DNA of 64,000 bases from Mariniphaga anaerophila (GCF_900129025.1 NZ_FQUM01000007.1:135555-199554), one strand, 5' to 3'. Counted from the stretch's first letter, positions 17,550-26,255 are shown. The notes: generated by a model not told the origin, from the sequence alone. Numbers and translations: made by a program.

Positions 17550-19094
17550 TTAAAACGGTGGAATCCCGTGTTTTTTGTTGGGAAGATGAACGCTTTTGTT
17601 CTCAGAAATCTGCAAAGCGTGAAGAATTCTTCCTCTGGTTTCGCGGGGTTCAATTACCTCGTCAATATATCCCTGTGCAGCTGCAACATACGGATTGGCA
17701 AATTTCTCTTTGTACTCCTGTATTTTGTGTTGCCTTGTTTCTTCCGGGTTTTCAGACTCTGAAATTTCTTTACGGAAAACAATGTTGGCAGCACCTTCCG
17801 GCCCCATTACTGCAATTTCTGCAGTTGGCCAGGCAAATACAAAGTCGGCGCGCAAATGGCGCGAGTTCATGGCAATGTAACCACCACCATAAGCTTTTCT
17901 GAGAATTACCGTAACTTTCGGAACGGTGGCTTCGCTGTATGCATACAAAATTTTTGCACCGTGCCTGATAACACCGGCGTGCTCCTGATCCACTCCCGGC
18001 AGGTAGCCCGGAAGGTCTTCCAGTGTAACAATAGGAATATTAAATGCATCGCAGTAACGGATAAACCTTGCTGCTTTGTCCGAACTGTCGGTGTCAAGAA
18101 CACCTGCAAGCACCATTGGCTGGTTGGCAACAAAACCCACGGTTTCGCCGTCCATGCGTCCAAACCCTATAATAATGTTGGGTGCAAAAAGCTCCATTAC
18201 TTCGAAAAACTCCGAGTTGTCGGTAATTGTTTTTATGAAGTCGCGCATGTCGTAGGGAATACGCGGATCTGAGGGAACCAGGTCTTCAACCTTTTTGCCT
18301 TTTTTCGGCGGTTTGGGAGGAAATGGCATTGCTTTGGCGCCATTATTTCTAGGAATGTAGCTGATAAGTTTTTTTATCTGCTCAAAACATTCCAGCTCGC
18401 TGGTCGCATAAAAGTGGGCATTTCCTGTAAGTTCGGCATGTACTTTTGCTCCACCCAGCTCTTCCATTGAAATTTCTTCGCCCAAAACTGATTTTATAAC
18501 ACTTGGGCCGGTGATAAACATTTTGGAAATGTTTTCTACCATAAAAACAAAATCGGTAAGGGCCGGAGAGTAAACTGCACCACCGGCACATGGTCCGAGA
18601 ATAACAGATATTTGCGGAATTACGCCTGATGCCAGGGTGTTGCGAAAAAATATTTCGCCATACCCGGCCAGCGAATTAACCCCTTCCTGAATACGGGCGC
18701 CACCGGAATCGTTAATTCCAATTAGCGGAACCCTCATCTTCAGGGCATGATCCATTATTTTTGTGATTTTCCGGGCGTGCATTAGCCCCAGCGAACCACC
18801 TGCAACGGTAAAGTCCTGGGCAAAAATACAAACCGGTTTGTTGTAAATTGTTCCTGTCCCGATAATTACGCCATCTCCGTGCAGCACTTTGGTATCCATG
18901 CCAAAATCTCTGGCACTGTGCTCAACAAATAAGTCGTATTCGTGAAAGGAATTTTTATCCAAAAGGGCAAGGATACGTTCACGGGCAGTCAATTTTCCCA
19001 TTTTTGCCTGTTTCTCGATGGCTTTGTCGCCACCGCCTTTTTGTACCTCCCTTTTCCTTTTTCGAAGGTCAAGAACGTTACTTCTTAATGACAT
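17550..19094 (-). CDS. Acyl-CoA carboxylase carboxyltransferase subunit (propionyl/methylmalonyl-CoA type)
   Basis: The protein has 514 residues, the standard length. It transfers CO2 between carboxybiotin and an acyl-CoA. Seen: N-terminal RERILALLD, DGVIIGTG, crotonase-fold GGARIQEGV and ILGPCAGGAVYSPA (N half), then PGYLPGVDQEHAGVIRHGAK, RKAYGGGYIAM and MGPEGAANIVF (C half). Sequence alone does not separate propionyl-CoA carboxylase beta from methylmalonyl-CoA decarboxylase alpha. The pairing with a short free biotin carrier and lack of a membrane beta subunit or biotin carboxylase in view leaves both open. Likely used in the succinate-propionate route. Confidence 0.93.
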   Translation of the reverse strand: MSLRSNVLDLRKRKREVQKGGGDKAIEKQAKMGKLTARERILALLDKNSFHEYDLFVEHSARDFGMDTKVLHGDGVIIGTGTIYNKPVCIFAQDFTVAGGSLGLMHARKITKIMDHALKMRVPLIGINDSGGARIQEGVNSLAGYGEIFFRNTLASGVIPQISVILGPCAGGAVYSPALTDFVFMVENISKMFITGPSVIKSVLGEEISMEELGGAKVHAELTGNAHFYATSELECFEQIKKLISYIPRNNGAKAMPFPPKPPKKGKKVEDLVPSDPRIPYDMRDFIKTITDNSEFFEVMELFAPNIIIGFGRMDGETVGFVANQPMVLAGVLDTDSSDKAARFIRYCDAFNIPIVTLEDLPGYLPGVDQEHAGVIRHGAKILYAYSEATVPKVTVILRKAYGGGYIAMNSRHLRADFVFAWPTAEIAVMGPEGAANIVFRKEISESENPEETRQHKIQEYKEKFANPYVAAAQGYIDEVIEPRETRGRILHALQISENKSVHLPNKKHGIPPF

Positions 19095-19119
19095 AAAACT
19101 ATTTTTAATTTATTAATCC

Positions 19120-19134
19120 CCCTTCGTTGAAGGG
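19120..19134 (-). other. Leader stem-loop of the carboxylase operon
   Basis: CCCTTC-gtt-GAAGGG forms a 6-bp hairpin in the - strand 5' leader, about 26 bp before the start codon at 19094. It may influence translation or mRNA stability. Confidence 0.35.
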
Positions 19135-19144
19135 CTTTTTGATC

Positions 19145-19166
19145 TCGATAAATCGAAACAAAATTA
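19145..19166 (-). promoter_or_regulatory. -7 element and adjacent inverted repeat of the carboxylase operon
   Basis: On the - strand 19166-19159 reads TAATTTTG, an exact -7 match. The inverted repeat TCGAT-AA-ATCGA (19145-19156) then covers the expected transcription start, where a repressor could sit. Confidence 0.45.
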
Positions 19167-19289
19167 TAAATTTTTTCCCTCGGGTAACAGATTTTATAAT
19201 TTCAGGGATACATTTTAAGAGACATTCGCATTATGAAATCGAATAATTACATTTTTTGTTTGAATGGTGGAATCTGGTAAAAAACTGTT

Positions 19290-20375
19290 TTATCTGGCTG
19301 CCCACCTGAAAACAAAGAATGCAATTATGCTGTATCCGAGGTTGGGAATCCATACGGCAATAAGAGGCGGAGCAGTTCCGCTTACTGCAAAAACCGTTGA
19401 TATTTGCATAAAAAGTATGTACGAGAAACTTAGCAGCAGGCCAAGCCCCAGATGAAATCCCAGGCCTCCTTTTATTTTTCGGGACGCCAGTCCGGCACCG
19501 ATAATCGTTAAAATGAAGGCGGAAAATGGGCCGGCAAGTCTTCGGTGCTTTTCAATTTCCCATTCAATTGTATTTACCCCGCGCATTTGCATTAACGAAA
19601 TTTCCCTCCTCAGTTCGGGGGTTGTATAATTTTCCATCTGGTTTTTGACAATCTTATAGTCAGCGGGCGACATGTTCAAAGTGGTATCCATGCGATATCC
19701 TTTTTCAAACTCTTCGTGTGAATCGTAAATGGTTCTTTTCCACCAGTTGTTCAGTATCCATTTTCCGCTTTCTTCGTCCCAACGAATATTGTCTGCCGTA
19801 ATTTTTTCCACCAGTTGGGCGCCGTCAAACTTCTCAAGCGTAAACCTATCGCCCACATTACTTGCATTAAACCGGCGCATGTAAATAAATACTCCTGGTT
19901 CAATTTGCCGGTGAATGTTTATTTCAGAAGAAACCGATTGCCTGTTGTTGTCAATGTAATACTGCCTGAACTGGTTCATGGTTTCGTTGGCCGGGGGAAT
20001 AATGTAATTGCCCAGGGTAAACGAAAAAACACCCAGAATGAATGCAGATACCATGTAAGGCCTCATTAGCCTTGTGTAAGAAACCCCGCTGCTTAAAATG
20101 GCAATAATCTCGGTGTTGTACGCCATTTTCGACGTAAAATAAATTACGGCAATAAACGTGAAAAGCGGGCTGAAAAGGTTGGCAAAATAGGGAATGAAGT
20201 TCAGGTAATACTCAGTAATAATAGTTGTCCAACCAACATCTTTAGATAAAAATTCGTCGAGGTTCTCCGACATGTCGAACACCACTGCAATACTTAGGAT
20301 GAGGGCAATGGCGTAGAAAAATGTCCCCAGAAACTTTTTAGTTATGTATATGTCTAAAGTTTTGTAGAACCTCAT
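19290..20375 (-). CDS. LptF/LptG family lipopolysaccharide export permease
   Basis: The protein has 361 residues. It has three N-terminal transmembrane segments (about 14-33, 58-80, 100-122), a central periplasmic beta domain of about 150 residues, and three C-terminal segments after RRLAGPFSAFILTIIGAGLASRK. This layout and the conserved P-F-S-A and G-A-G-L positions fit the YjgP/YjgQ permeases that, with LptB, lift LPS from the inner membrane. F and G cannot be told apart here. It is 6 bp downstream of tgt and surely in one transcript. Confidence 0.92.
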   Translation of the reverse strand: MRFYKTLDIYITKKFLGTFFYAIALILSIAVVFDMSENLDEFLSKDVGWTTIITEYYLNFIPYFANLFSPLFTFIAVIYFTSKMAYNTEIIAILSSGVSYTRLMRPYMVSAFILGVFSFTLGNYIIPPANETMNQFRQYYIDNNRQSVSSEINIHRQIEPGVFIYMRRFNASNVGDRFTLEKFDGAQLVEKITADNIRWDEESGKWILNNWWKRTIYDSHEEFEKGYRMDTTLNMSPADYKIVKNQMENYTTPELRREISLMQMRGVNTIEWEIEKHRRLAGPFSAFILTIIGAGLASRKIKGGLGFHLGLGLLLSFSYILFMQISTVFAVSGTAPPLIAVWIPNLGYSIIAFFVFRWAAR

Positions 20376-20381
20376 AATATA

Positions 20382-21509
20382 TTATAATCTGGTTTTTAGC
20401 TGTTGAACCATATTTGTTTTCCAGCTTTTAAAGCTCCCTTCTGTTATTTTTTGCCTGGCTGTTTTAACCAGCCAAAGGTAAAAAGCCAGGTTGTGCTGAC
20501 TCGCAATTTGCGCACCAAGCATTTCGTTGGAAATGATCAGGTGCCTGAGATAGGCTTTGGAATAAAGATCCACAAAAGAGTTTTCTGCTTCATCAATGGG
20601 GGAATGATCGTTTTCCCACTTTTTGTTGCGGATGTTGATTACTCCTTTTGAGGTGAAAAGCATTCCGTTTCGGCCGTTTCTGGTAGGCATCACACAATCG
20701 AACATGTCTACACCGCGGTCAATCGATTCCAGAATATTTACCGGCGTTCCTACTCCCATCAGGTAGCGCGGTTTGTTTTCCGGCAGTTCGGCATTAACAA
20801 CTTCGGTCATTTCGTACATTACCTCTTCGGGTTCGCCAACCGATAATCCGCCGATTGCGTACCCGTCGGCTTCGAAATTTTTTACATGAATCGCAGCTTG
20901 TTTCCTCAATTCCGGATAAGTATTTCCTTGTACAATCGGGAAAAGCGACTGCGAATAGCCGTACTTCGGTTCTGTTTTTTCAAATTGCTCAAAACACCGT
21001 TGCAACCAGCGTTGGGTCAACTCCAGCGATTTTTTGGCGTAATCGAAATCGGCATCGCCGGGAGTACATTCGTCAAAAGCCATCATAATGTCTGCCCCGA
21101 TTGACCGTTGAATGTCAATAACTTTTTCGGGAGAGAACAGGTGGTAAGAGCCATCAATATGCGATTGAAAACGGGCTCCCTCGTCGCTCAGTTTCCGGAT
21201 GTCGCCCAGCGAAAAAACCTGGTATCCACCGCTGTCGGTCAAAATAGGCCCGTCCCAACGGTTAAATTTGTGCAATCCTCCTGCTGTTTCAATAACAGAG
21301 GTTCCCGGACGAAGGTACAAGTGGTACGTGTTGCCTAAAATGATTTGAGCTTTTATGTCGTTTTTCAAATCGCGGGCATGTATCCCTTTTACCGAGCCGG
21401 CCGTCCCAACCGGCATAAAAATAGGCGTTTCAATTTGTCCGTGTCCGGTGGATAGAATTCCTGCCCGGGCGCGGGTTCCGTTTTCTGTTGCTGTTAATTT
21501 AAATTCCAT
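20382..21509 (-). CDS. tgt: Queuine/preQ1 tRNA-ribosyltransferase
   Basis: The protein has 375 residues from the ATG at 21509. An in-frame ATG at 21530 exists, but the -7 element overlaps it, so the inner start is used. The enzyme swaps guanine-34 of GUN tRNAs for preQ1. Seen: MPVGTAGSVKG, LGNTYHL, DSGGYQVFSLG, IGGLSVGEP, LMGVGTPVNI and DMFDCVMPTRNGRNG. The usual zinc site C-x-C-x-x-C is absent (NSFVD region) while the His of SQHNL is kept, so the protein appears zinc-free at that site. It is followed by the LptF/G gene. Confidence 0.95.
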   Translation of the reverse strand: MEFKLTATENGTRARAGILSTGHGQIETPIFMPVGTAGSVKGIHARDLKNDIKAQIILGNTYHLYLRPGTSVIETAGGLHKFNRWDGPILTDSGGYQVFSLGDIRKLSDEGARFQSHIDGSYHLFSPEKVIDIQRSIGADIMMAFDECTPGDADFDYAKKSLELTQRWLQRCFEQFEKTEPKYGYSQSLFPIVQGNTYPELRKQAAIHVKNFEADGYAIGGLSVGEPEEVMYEMTEVVNAELPENKPRYLMGVGTPVNILESIDRGVDMFDCVMPTRNGRNGMLFTSKGVINIRNKKWENDHSPIDEAENSFVDLYSKAYLRHLIISNEMLGAQIASQHNLAFYLWLVKTARQKITEGSFKSWKTNMVQQLKTRL

Positions 21510-21527
21510 TACCCGTTTTTCAGGGCG

Positions 21528-21535
21528 CAAATATA
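21528..21535 (-). promoter_or_regulatory. -7 promoter element of tgt
   Basis: The - strand reads TATATTTG, an exact TAnnTTTG match 18 bp before the ATG at 21509. It places transcription start just before that ATG and argues against the longer ORF start. Confidence 0.55.
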
Positions 21536-21685
21536 GCCAAATTACTTGAAATGAAGGGGAATTTAATGTCTGCCAACCTGTTAATAAATTCTAATTCAAA
21601 AGCCGGTTTTTTGCCGCAGAAAATTTTGAAATTGAGCTGAATGTTTCCATTTTTGGCAGAAGAAATTTTTCTTTAATCTATCAGC

Positions 21686-22843
21686 ATGCGAGAATCGGTA
21701 TTGGAAATTTTTAATCATTTGTCGACGTTTGAATGGGGGGTGTTTGCATTTTTTCTTGCAATTGCTGTGTTGAGGATGGTTTATCTGATTTTGTTTTCGG
21801 GGCGTGTTGCCTTTTTAAAGACTCCGCCGGCATCGGCGCCGGAACCTGTTTCCCTGCTGTTGGCATTTAGAAATGAGGAAGCAAATTTGAGAAAAAACCT
21901 GCCCACGCTTTTGTCGCTCGGAAACAACGATTATGAAGTTGTAGCAGTTGACGATTTCTCCACTGACGCTTCGTTAACGGTATTGGGAACTCTCAAAAGA
22001 CAAGACCTGAAAATGCACGTTTCCTCCATGAGTCAGGAAACACATTTTTCCGAAAAAATGGCGCGAAACATTGCCATAAAAGCTGCTGTAAACGAATGGC
22101 TGCTTTTTCTTACGCCAACGGTTAGTTCTTTTGCTCCGGGGTGGCTTTCAAACGTAGAGTCGGTGCTAAATGATGACGCCGATGTGGCAGTTGGTTATTC
22201 CAATTTGAAACCCAATGGCAAGTTTGTGAGTTTGTTGTTCAGGGTTGAACTTTTTTTTCAGCAGCTGAAAAGTTTTGGGTTTATTTTAAACGGACTCCCT
22301 TTTGTTGTGGCAGAAGAAAATGTGGCGTTTAAAAAACAAAAATATTTCGAAGCTAACGGTTATCATAACAAAATATCAGAATCTTTTGCCCACCTCGAGT
22401 TGCTGATTAATTCGTTTATGCAAAAGAAAACAACGCTGCTGTTGTCGAAAGGCGAATTTGCTTGCTGGGAGGAGAAGAAGGTTTCTTTTGAAGCGTTTTT
22501 CGACTTGCTAAAAAAAGAGATTAGGCTGAAGAGATTTCTGTCCGGGAATAAGCGTTTTATGTTGTTTTTTACCAATTGTATCGAACTATTGTTCTTTCCG
22601 GTTGCCGCTTTGCTTTTTGTTTTTGTTCCTGCACTTTGGCCGTTAATAGCCAGTGTTTTAGGCCTTGTTTTTATTTTTCGTTTGTTTATCATAAAAAGAA
22701 TACTTTTTCGTTTGAACGAACGTAAATTATTTTTACCTTCGTTGTTATTAGCTTTGTTGCGACCGTATTTTAAACTGGTTTTTGTCCTATGGTATCGCAA
22801 TACCGAACGAAAAGGAAATGGAAGGACTAAATTTATCAGATAA
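21686..22843 (+). CDS. Membrane glycosyltransferase-like protein (GT2, degenerate)
   Basis: The protein has 385 residues. One N-terminal transmembrane helix (about 15-37) precedes a GT-A domain starting PVSLLLAFRNEEANL with the first nucleotide-sugar aspartates in AVDDFSTDAS (about 89-98); two or three C-terminal helices (about 290-380) follow. The place where family members have a D-x-D metal motif reads LLFLTPTVSS, and the acceptor region reads AEENVAFKKQKY. Lack of D-x-D suggests altered or lost catalysis. It overlaps the sigma factor gene by 26 bp, so the two are translationally linked. Confidence 0.8.
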   Translation: MRESVLEIFNHLSTFEWGVFAFFLAIAVLRMVYLILFSGRVAFLKTPPASAPEPVSLLLAFRNEEANLRKNLPTLLSLGNNDYEVVAVDDFSTDASLTVLGTLKRQDLKMHVSSMSQETHFSEKMARNIAIKAAVNEWLLFLTPTVSSFAPGWLSNVESVLNDDADVAVGYSNLKPNGKFVSLLFRVELFFQQLKSFGFILNGLPFVVAEENVAFKKQKYFEANGYHNKISESFAHLELLINSFMQKKTTLLLSKGEFACWEEKKVSFEAFFDLLKKEIRLKRFLSGNKRFMLFFTNCIELLFFPVAALLFVFVPALWPLIASVLGLVFIFRLFIIKRILFRLNERKLFLPSLLLALLRPYFKLVFVLWYRNTERKGNGRTKFIR

Positions 22844-23423
22844 GGCCTGGCAAGACTATGAATTAGTTCAACGTGCACTTAATGGTGATGAAAAAGCTTT
22901 TACCCGGTTACTGGCTCGGTACAAAGATGCCATCTATTTTATGTTGCTTAAAATGGTGAACAATCGCAGCGATGCTGAAGATTTAACCCTGGAGGCTTTC
23001 GGAAAAGCGTTCAAAAATTTGCATCAATACTCTCCAACTTATGCTTTTAGCACCTGGCTGTTCAAAATTGCATCCAATAATTGCATCGATTTTTTGCGAA
23101 AAAAGAAAGGAACTTACCTGGCGATTGAAAATAACGGCGATTCTGGTGATAACAGCGAGGTTGTCCGGTTGAAATCAAAAGATCCTGATCCCGAAGAAAA
23201 ACTTATCAGTCAGCAAAAAGCAATATTTCTTCATCATGTTGTAAGAAAACTGAAGCCCCGCTACCGCACTCTTGTAGAATTAAGGTATTTTCGCGAATTC
23301 TCTTACGAAGAAATTGCAAAGGAGCTTGATATTCCGCTGGGAACTGTAAAAGCCCAGTTGTTTCGGGCGCGCGAAATGCTTTTTCGGTTAATTGAGAATA
23401 CCGAGATGGGAAGTGATGATTGA
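22818..23423 (+). CDS. ECF-type RNA polymerase sigma factor
   Basis: The protein has 201 residues from the ATG at 22818. An earlier in-frame ATG at 22782 lies deeper inside the upstream gene and adds 12 residues not typical of the family. Region 2 is seen in DEKAFTRLLARYKDAIYFMLLKM and AEDLTLEAFGKAFKNL, FSTWLFKIASNNCIDFLRKKK; region 4 in RYRTLVELRYF and SYEEIAKELDIPLGTVKAQLFRARE with a helix-turn-helix. No anti-sigma gene adjoins it. The regulon cannot be inferred. Confidence 0.92.
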   Translation: MEGLNLSDKAWQDYELVQRALNGDEKAFTRLLARYKDAIYFMLLKMVNNRSDAEDLTLEAFGKAFKNLHQYSPTYAFSTWLFKIASNNCIDFLRKKKGTYLAIENNGDSGDNSEVVRLKSKDPDPEEKLISQQKAIFLHHVVRKLKPRYRTLVELRYFREFSYEEIAKELDIPLGTVKAQLFRAREMLFRLIENTEMGSDD

Positions 23424-23438
23424 TTATTTTTTTTCGTG

Positions 23439-24059
23439 ATGAATGTTATTCAAAAATATTTTACCCGGTTAACGCCGGATCAGATTTCTAAAATAGACCG
23501 GTTGTTTCCGTTGTACGCAGAGTGGAATGCAAAAATTAATGTCATTTCGCGGAAAGATATCGACCAGCTTTATGAGCGGCATGTGCTGCATTCGCTAGCC
23601 ATTGCCAAATTTATACGGTTTACGCCTGGCACTAAAATACTGGACGTGGGAACCGGAGGTGGTTTCCCCGGAGTTCCGCTGGCTATCCTTTTTCCTGAAT
23701 GCCGGTTTCACCTGGTAGATTCAATCGGGAAAAAAATAAAAGTAGTAAATGAGGTGGTTCAGGCGTTGGATCTAAACAACGTAACAGCAGAGCAAATAAG
23801 GGCTGAACAGCTAAAAGAAAAGTATGATTTTGTGGTTAGCCGGGCTGTTACAACATTGCCCGAGTTTGTTGCCTGGGTAAATAAAAATGTTTCTCCCGTT
23901 CAGAAAAATGCTTTGCCAAACGGTATTATTTATCTGAAAGGAGGAAACCTGGATGCAGAAATAAAGCCTTTCCGGAGAAAGGCTTTTGTTCAGGATTTAT
24001 CGGAATATTTTGAAGAGGAGTTTTTCCAGACAAAAAAGCTGGTGCACCTGCCTCTTTAG
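23439..24059 (+). CDS. rsmG: 16S rRNA (guanine-527-N7)-methyltransferase
   Basis: The protein has 206 residues. ATG at 23439 is preferred over the GTG immediately before it. The enzyme methylates G527 of 16S rRNA with SAM. Seen: YAEWNAKINVISRKD, ERHVLHSLAI, the SAM motif ILDVGTGGGFPGVPLAILFP, LVDSIGKKIKVV and VSRAVTTLPEFVAW. It ends in a 4-bp overlap with the convergent phosphofructokinase gene. Confidence 0.95.
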   Translation: MNVIQKYFTRLTPDQISKIDRLFPLYAEWNAKINVISRKDIDQLYERHVLHSLAIAKFIRFTPGTKILDVGTGGGFPGVPLAILFPECRFHLVDSIGKKIKVVNEVVQALDLNNVTAEQIRAEQLKEKYDFVVSRAVTTLPEFVAWVNKNVSPVQKNALPNGIIYLKGGNLDAEIKPFRRKAFVQDLSEYFEEEFFQTKKLVHLPL

Positions 24060-25108
24060 TTTTGCATGTATTCGTCTCCGAACGAAACTCCCATTTTTCG
24101 TGCTTTTTGAATGAGCTGGTGGTTCGGATCCACAAGTCGTAATTTTCCTCCTACTTCGTCGAGCGGAACTGTGGTGAGATCACCTTTTTTCAGAGCCACC
24201 ATTGTTCCGAAACATTCGTTGGCGATGCATTCGGCTGCAAAAGCTCCGTAGCGTGTTGCCAGAATCCGATCCATCGGAGTCGGGCTTCCTCCGCGCTGAA
24301 TGTACCCAAGCACCGTTTCGCGCGTTTCAATATCGGTATAGGTGGTAATTGCCTCAGCCAGGTACGATGCAGCCGAACCTTTTTTGGGATGTTCTATTCC
24401 TTCGGCAACCACTATAATGGAATACGGCTTTTTGTTTTCGTAGCGTTTTTCAATTTTTTTGCACACCGAACGAATGTTGTACGGTACTTCAGGAATTAAA
24501 ATAATGTCGCCACCGCCGGCCATTCCGGCATAAAGTGCCAGCCATCCTGCATTGTGCCCCATCACTTCAATAATCATTACCCGTTGGTGAGAGTTGGCAG
24601 TTGTGTGCAAACGATCAATAGCATCTGTAGCAACCTGCACTGCCGATTCGAACCCGAATGTTACGTCGGTTCCCCAAACATCGTTGTCAATGGTTTTCGG
24701 AATGCCAATTACGTTTAACCCTTCCATGGCCAGCATATGGGCTGTTTTCATGGTTCCGTTGCCTCCGATGCAAACCAGACAATCCAGCTCCAGCTCGCTG
24801 TATGTTTGCTTTATCATTTCGGGTTTGTGCGTTTCGCCGTGGTCGCTTTTTACAATTTTGTAGGGTTTCTCCCGCGAGGTGCCCAAAATGGTCCCACCAA
24901 CAGTTAGAATGCCCGAAAGCTGAGATTCTTTAAGAATAGTGTAATCTTTGTTTATTAGACCAAGAAAGCCGGCGTTAAAACCGTATACTTCCATCCCGTA
25001 GTTTACAATTGCTGTTTTCCCGACGCCCCTGATGGCTGCATTTAATCCGGGACAGTCGCCTCCGGCGGTTAATATTCCAATCCTTTTGGGTTTACCTGTT
25101 TTGTCCAT
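24056..25108 (-). CDS. 6-phosphofructokinase, group III type
   Basis: The protein has 350 residues. It phosphorylates fructose 6-phosphate in glycolysis. Seen: GILTAGGDCPGLNAAIRG, GGTILGTSR, IGGNGTMKTA (114-123), PKTIDNDVWGTD with catalytic D141 and D143, and IQRGG. Gly118 matches the ATP-type residue (PPi enzymes have Asp there) while Lys138 is the Lys common to PPi and group III enzymes, so ATP use is likely but not certain. Asn117 replaces the Asp or Glu usual next to the phosphate donor. The gene stands alone, convergent with rsmG. Confidence 0.9.
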   Translation of the reverse strand: MDKTGKPKRIGILTAGGDCPGLNAAIRGVGKTAIVNYGMEVYGFNAGFLGLINKDYTILKESQLSGILTVGGTILGTSREKPYKIVKSDHGETHKPEMIKQTYSELELDCLVCIGGNGTMKTAHMLAMEGLNVIGIPKTIDNDVWGTDVTFGFESAVQVATDAIDRLHTTANSHQRVMIIEVMGHNAGWLALYAGMAGGGDIILIPEVPYNIRSVCKKIEKRYENKKPYSIIVVAEGIEHPKKGSAASYLAEAITTYTDIETRETVLGYIQRGGSPTPMDRILATRYGAFAAECIANECFGTMVALKKGDLTTVPLDEVGGKLRLVDPNHQLIQKARKMGVSFGDEYMQN

Positions 25109-25158
25109 GTTGCTTTAATGCTTTTTGTTTTTGAAACTGATTATCGAATTTACAAAAG

Positions 25159-25181
25159 AATATTCGAAATTTCTGAATATT
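25159..25181. other. Inverted repeat between phosphofructokinase and DUF1080 genes
   Basis: AATATTC (25159-25165) and GAATATT (25175-25181) are perfect inverted arms with a 9-nt spacer, lying in the shared divergent upstream region. A dimeric regulator site is possible. Confidence 0.3.
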
Positions 25182-25232
25182 AATCTTTCATTTTGCCCTT
25201 ATTGTAAAATAATTAAGGATTGGTTTAAATGT

Positions 25233-25262
25233 TTTGCATCTAACTAATTTCAATTATTTTTG
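25233..25262 (+). promoter_or_regulatory. Promoter of the DUF1080 lipoprotein gene
   Basis: TTTG at 25233-25236 and TATTTTTG at 25255-25262 are separated by 18 bp, matching the Bacteroidota -33/-7 arrangement. Leader length is about 43 nt. Confidence 0.65.
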
Positions 25263-25312
25263 TACAACCAACTAAAACAAAGAATTCTTTAACCAATTAA
25301 ATAGTAATAAAA

Positions 25313-26104
25313 ATGAAAAAAGTTATTTCTTTCCTTTTTGCAGGTGCGCTTGTTTTTGGGATTTCGTGCACCGGTGGCCAAAAAAAATCTGCAGAGCAGA
25401 CTGAAGAAAAAGCAGCTGTTGTAGAAGAAGTTGGCCCGAATGAATTATCTAAAGAAGAAAAAGCAGCCGGTTGGTCATTGCTTTTTGACGGAACAACCAG
25501 CAACGGCTGGCGCGGTGTAAACAAAACAAATTTCCCGGGAGGATGGGAAGTTGTTGACGGAACATTGCATTGCAAAGGCTCCGGAATGGGCGAAGCCGGT
25601 TCTGATGATGGCGGCGACATTCTTTACGATAAAGAATTTTCTAATTTCCATTTGAAAATGGATTGGAAAATTGGCGAAGGCGGAAATTCGGGTATCTTTT
25701 ATCTCGGACAGGAAGTGGAAGACTGGCCAATCTGGAAAACTGCTCCTGAAATGCAGGTGCTCGACAACGAAAGGCATCCTGATGCCCTGCTGGGTAAAGA
25801 CGGAAACCGCAAAGCCGGTTCTCTTTACGATCTTATTCCGGCCAATCCACAGAATGCAAAACCTGCCGGAGAATGGAATTCCATCGAAATTTTGGTTTAC
25901 AAAGGAACTGTTGTTCACAAACAAAATGGCGAAACCGTTTTGGAATATCACCTGTGGACCGACGACTGGAATAACCTTGTAAAAGATTCTAAATTCCCCG
26001 AACTGAATCCCGACTGGGCAAATGTTGCAAAATCAGGATTCATTGCATTGCAGGATCATGGCGACGACGTTTGGTTCCGTAACATTAAAATTAGGGAACT
26101 GTAG
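25313..26104 (+). CDS. DUF1080 lipoprotein (3-keto-glycoside hydrolase-like)
   Basis: The protein has 263 residues, with signal peptide and lipobox GISC (Cys about 20), then a short charged linker. The rest is a DUF1080 concanavalin-like fold with the signature W-LFDGTT--GWRG near the start and GGWEVVDGTLHCKG, F.L.MDWKIGEGGNSGIFY, and GFIALQDHGDDVWFRNIKIREL at the end. Family members are often annotated as 3-keto-disaccharide hydrolases and occur with oxidoreductases of 3-keto-sugar pathways. No such partner is beside it; it is a single-gene unit with its own promoter and terminator. Confidence 0.92.
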   Translation: MKKVISFLFAGALVFGISCTGGQKKSAEQTEEKAAVVEEVGPNELSKEEKAAGWSLLFDGTTSNGWRGVNKTNFPGGWEVVDGTLHCKGSGMGEAGSDDGGDILYDKEFSNFHLKMDWKIGEGGNSGIFYLGQEVEDWPIWKTAPEMQVLDNERHPDALLGKDGNRKAGSLYDLIPANPQNAKPAGEWNSIEILVYKGTVVHKQNGETVLEYHLWTDDWNNLVKDSKFPELNPDWANVAKSGFIALQDHGDDVWFRNIKIREL

Positions 26105-26122
26105 AAAATATTGTTTCTTGTT

Positions 26123-26157
26123 AAAAAGGGGTGCATTAAGAAATGCATCCCTTTTTT
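26123..26157 (+). terminator. Intrinsic terminator after the DUF1080 gene
   Basis: A long stem of about 13 bp with one G-T pair and a 4-nt loop (AAGA) is followed by a run of T residues, 20 bp after the stop codon. Confidence 0.9.
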
Positions 26158-26173
26158 GTTTTATTGACATTTA

Positions 26174-26208
26174 TTTGAAAATCTTAATGGAATTCTTCTT
26201 TAGATTTG
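26174..26208 (+). promoter_or_regulatory. Promoter of the TonB receptor gene
   Basis: TTTG (26174-26177) and TAGATTTG (26201-26208) are 23 bp apart. The start codon is 48 bp downstream of the -7 element. Confidence 0.55.
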
Positions 26209-26255
26209 CCCCGATTTGTAACCCGAAGATTTTTTTTGTTAAAAAGCCAAATTAA

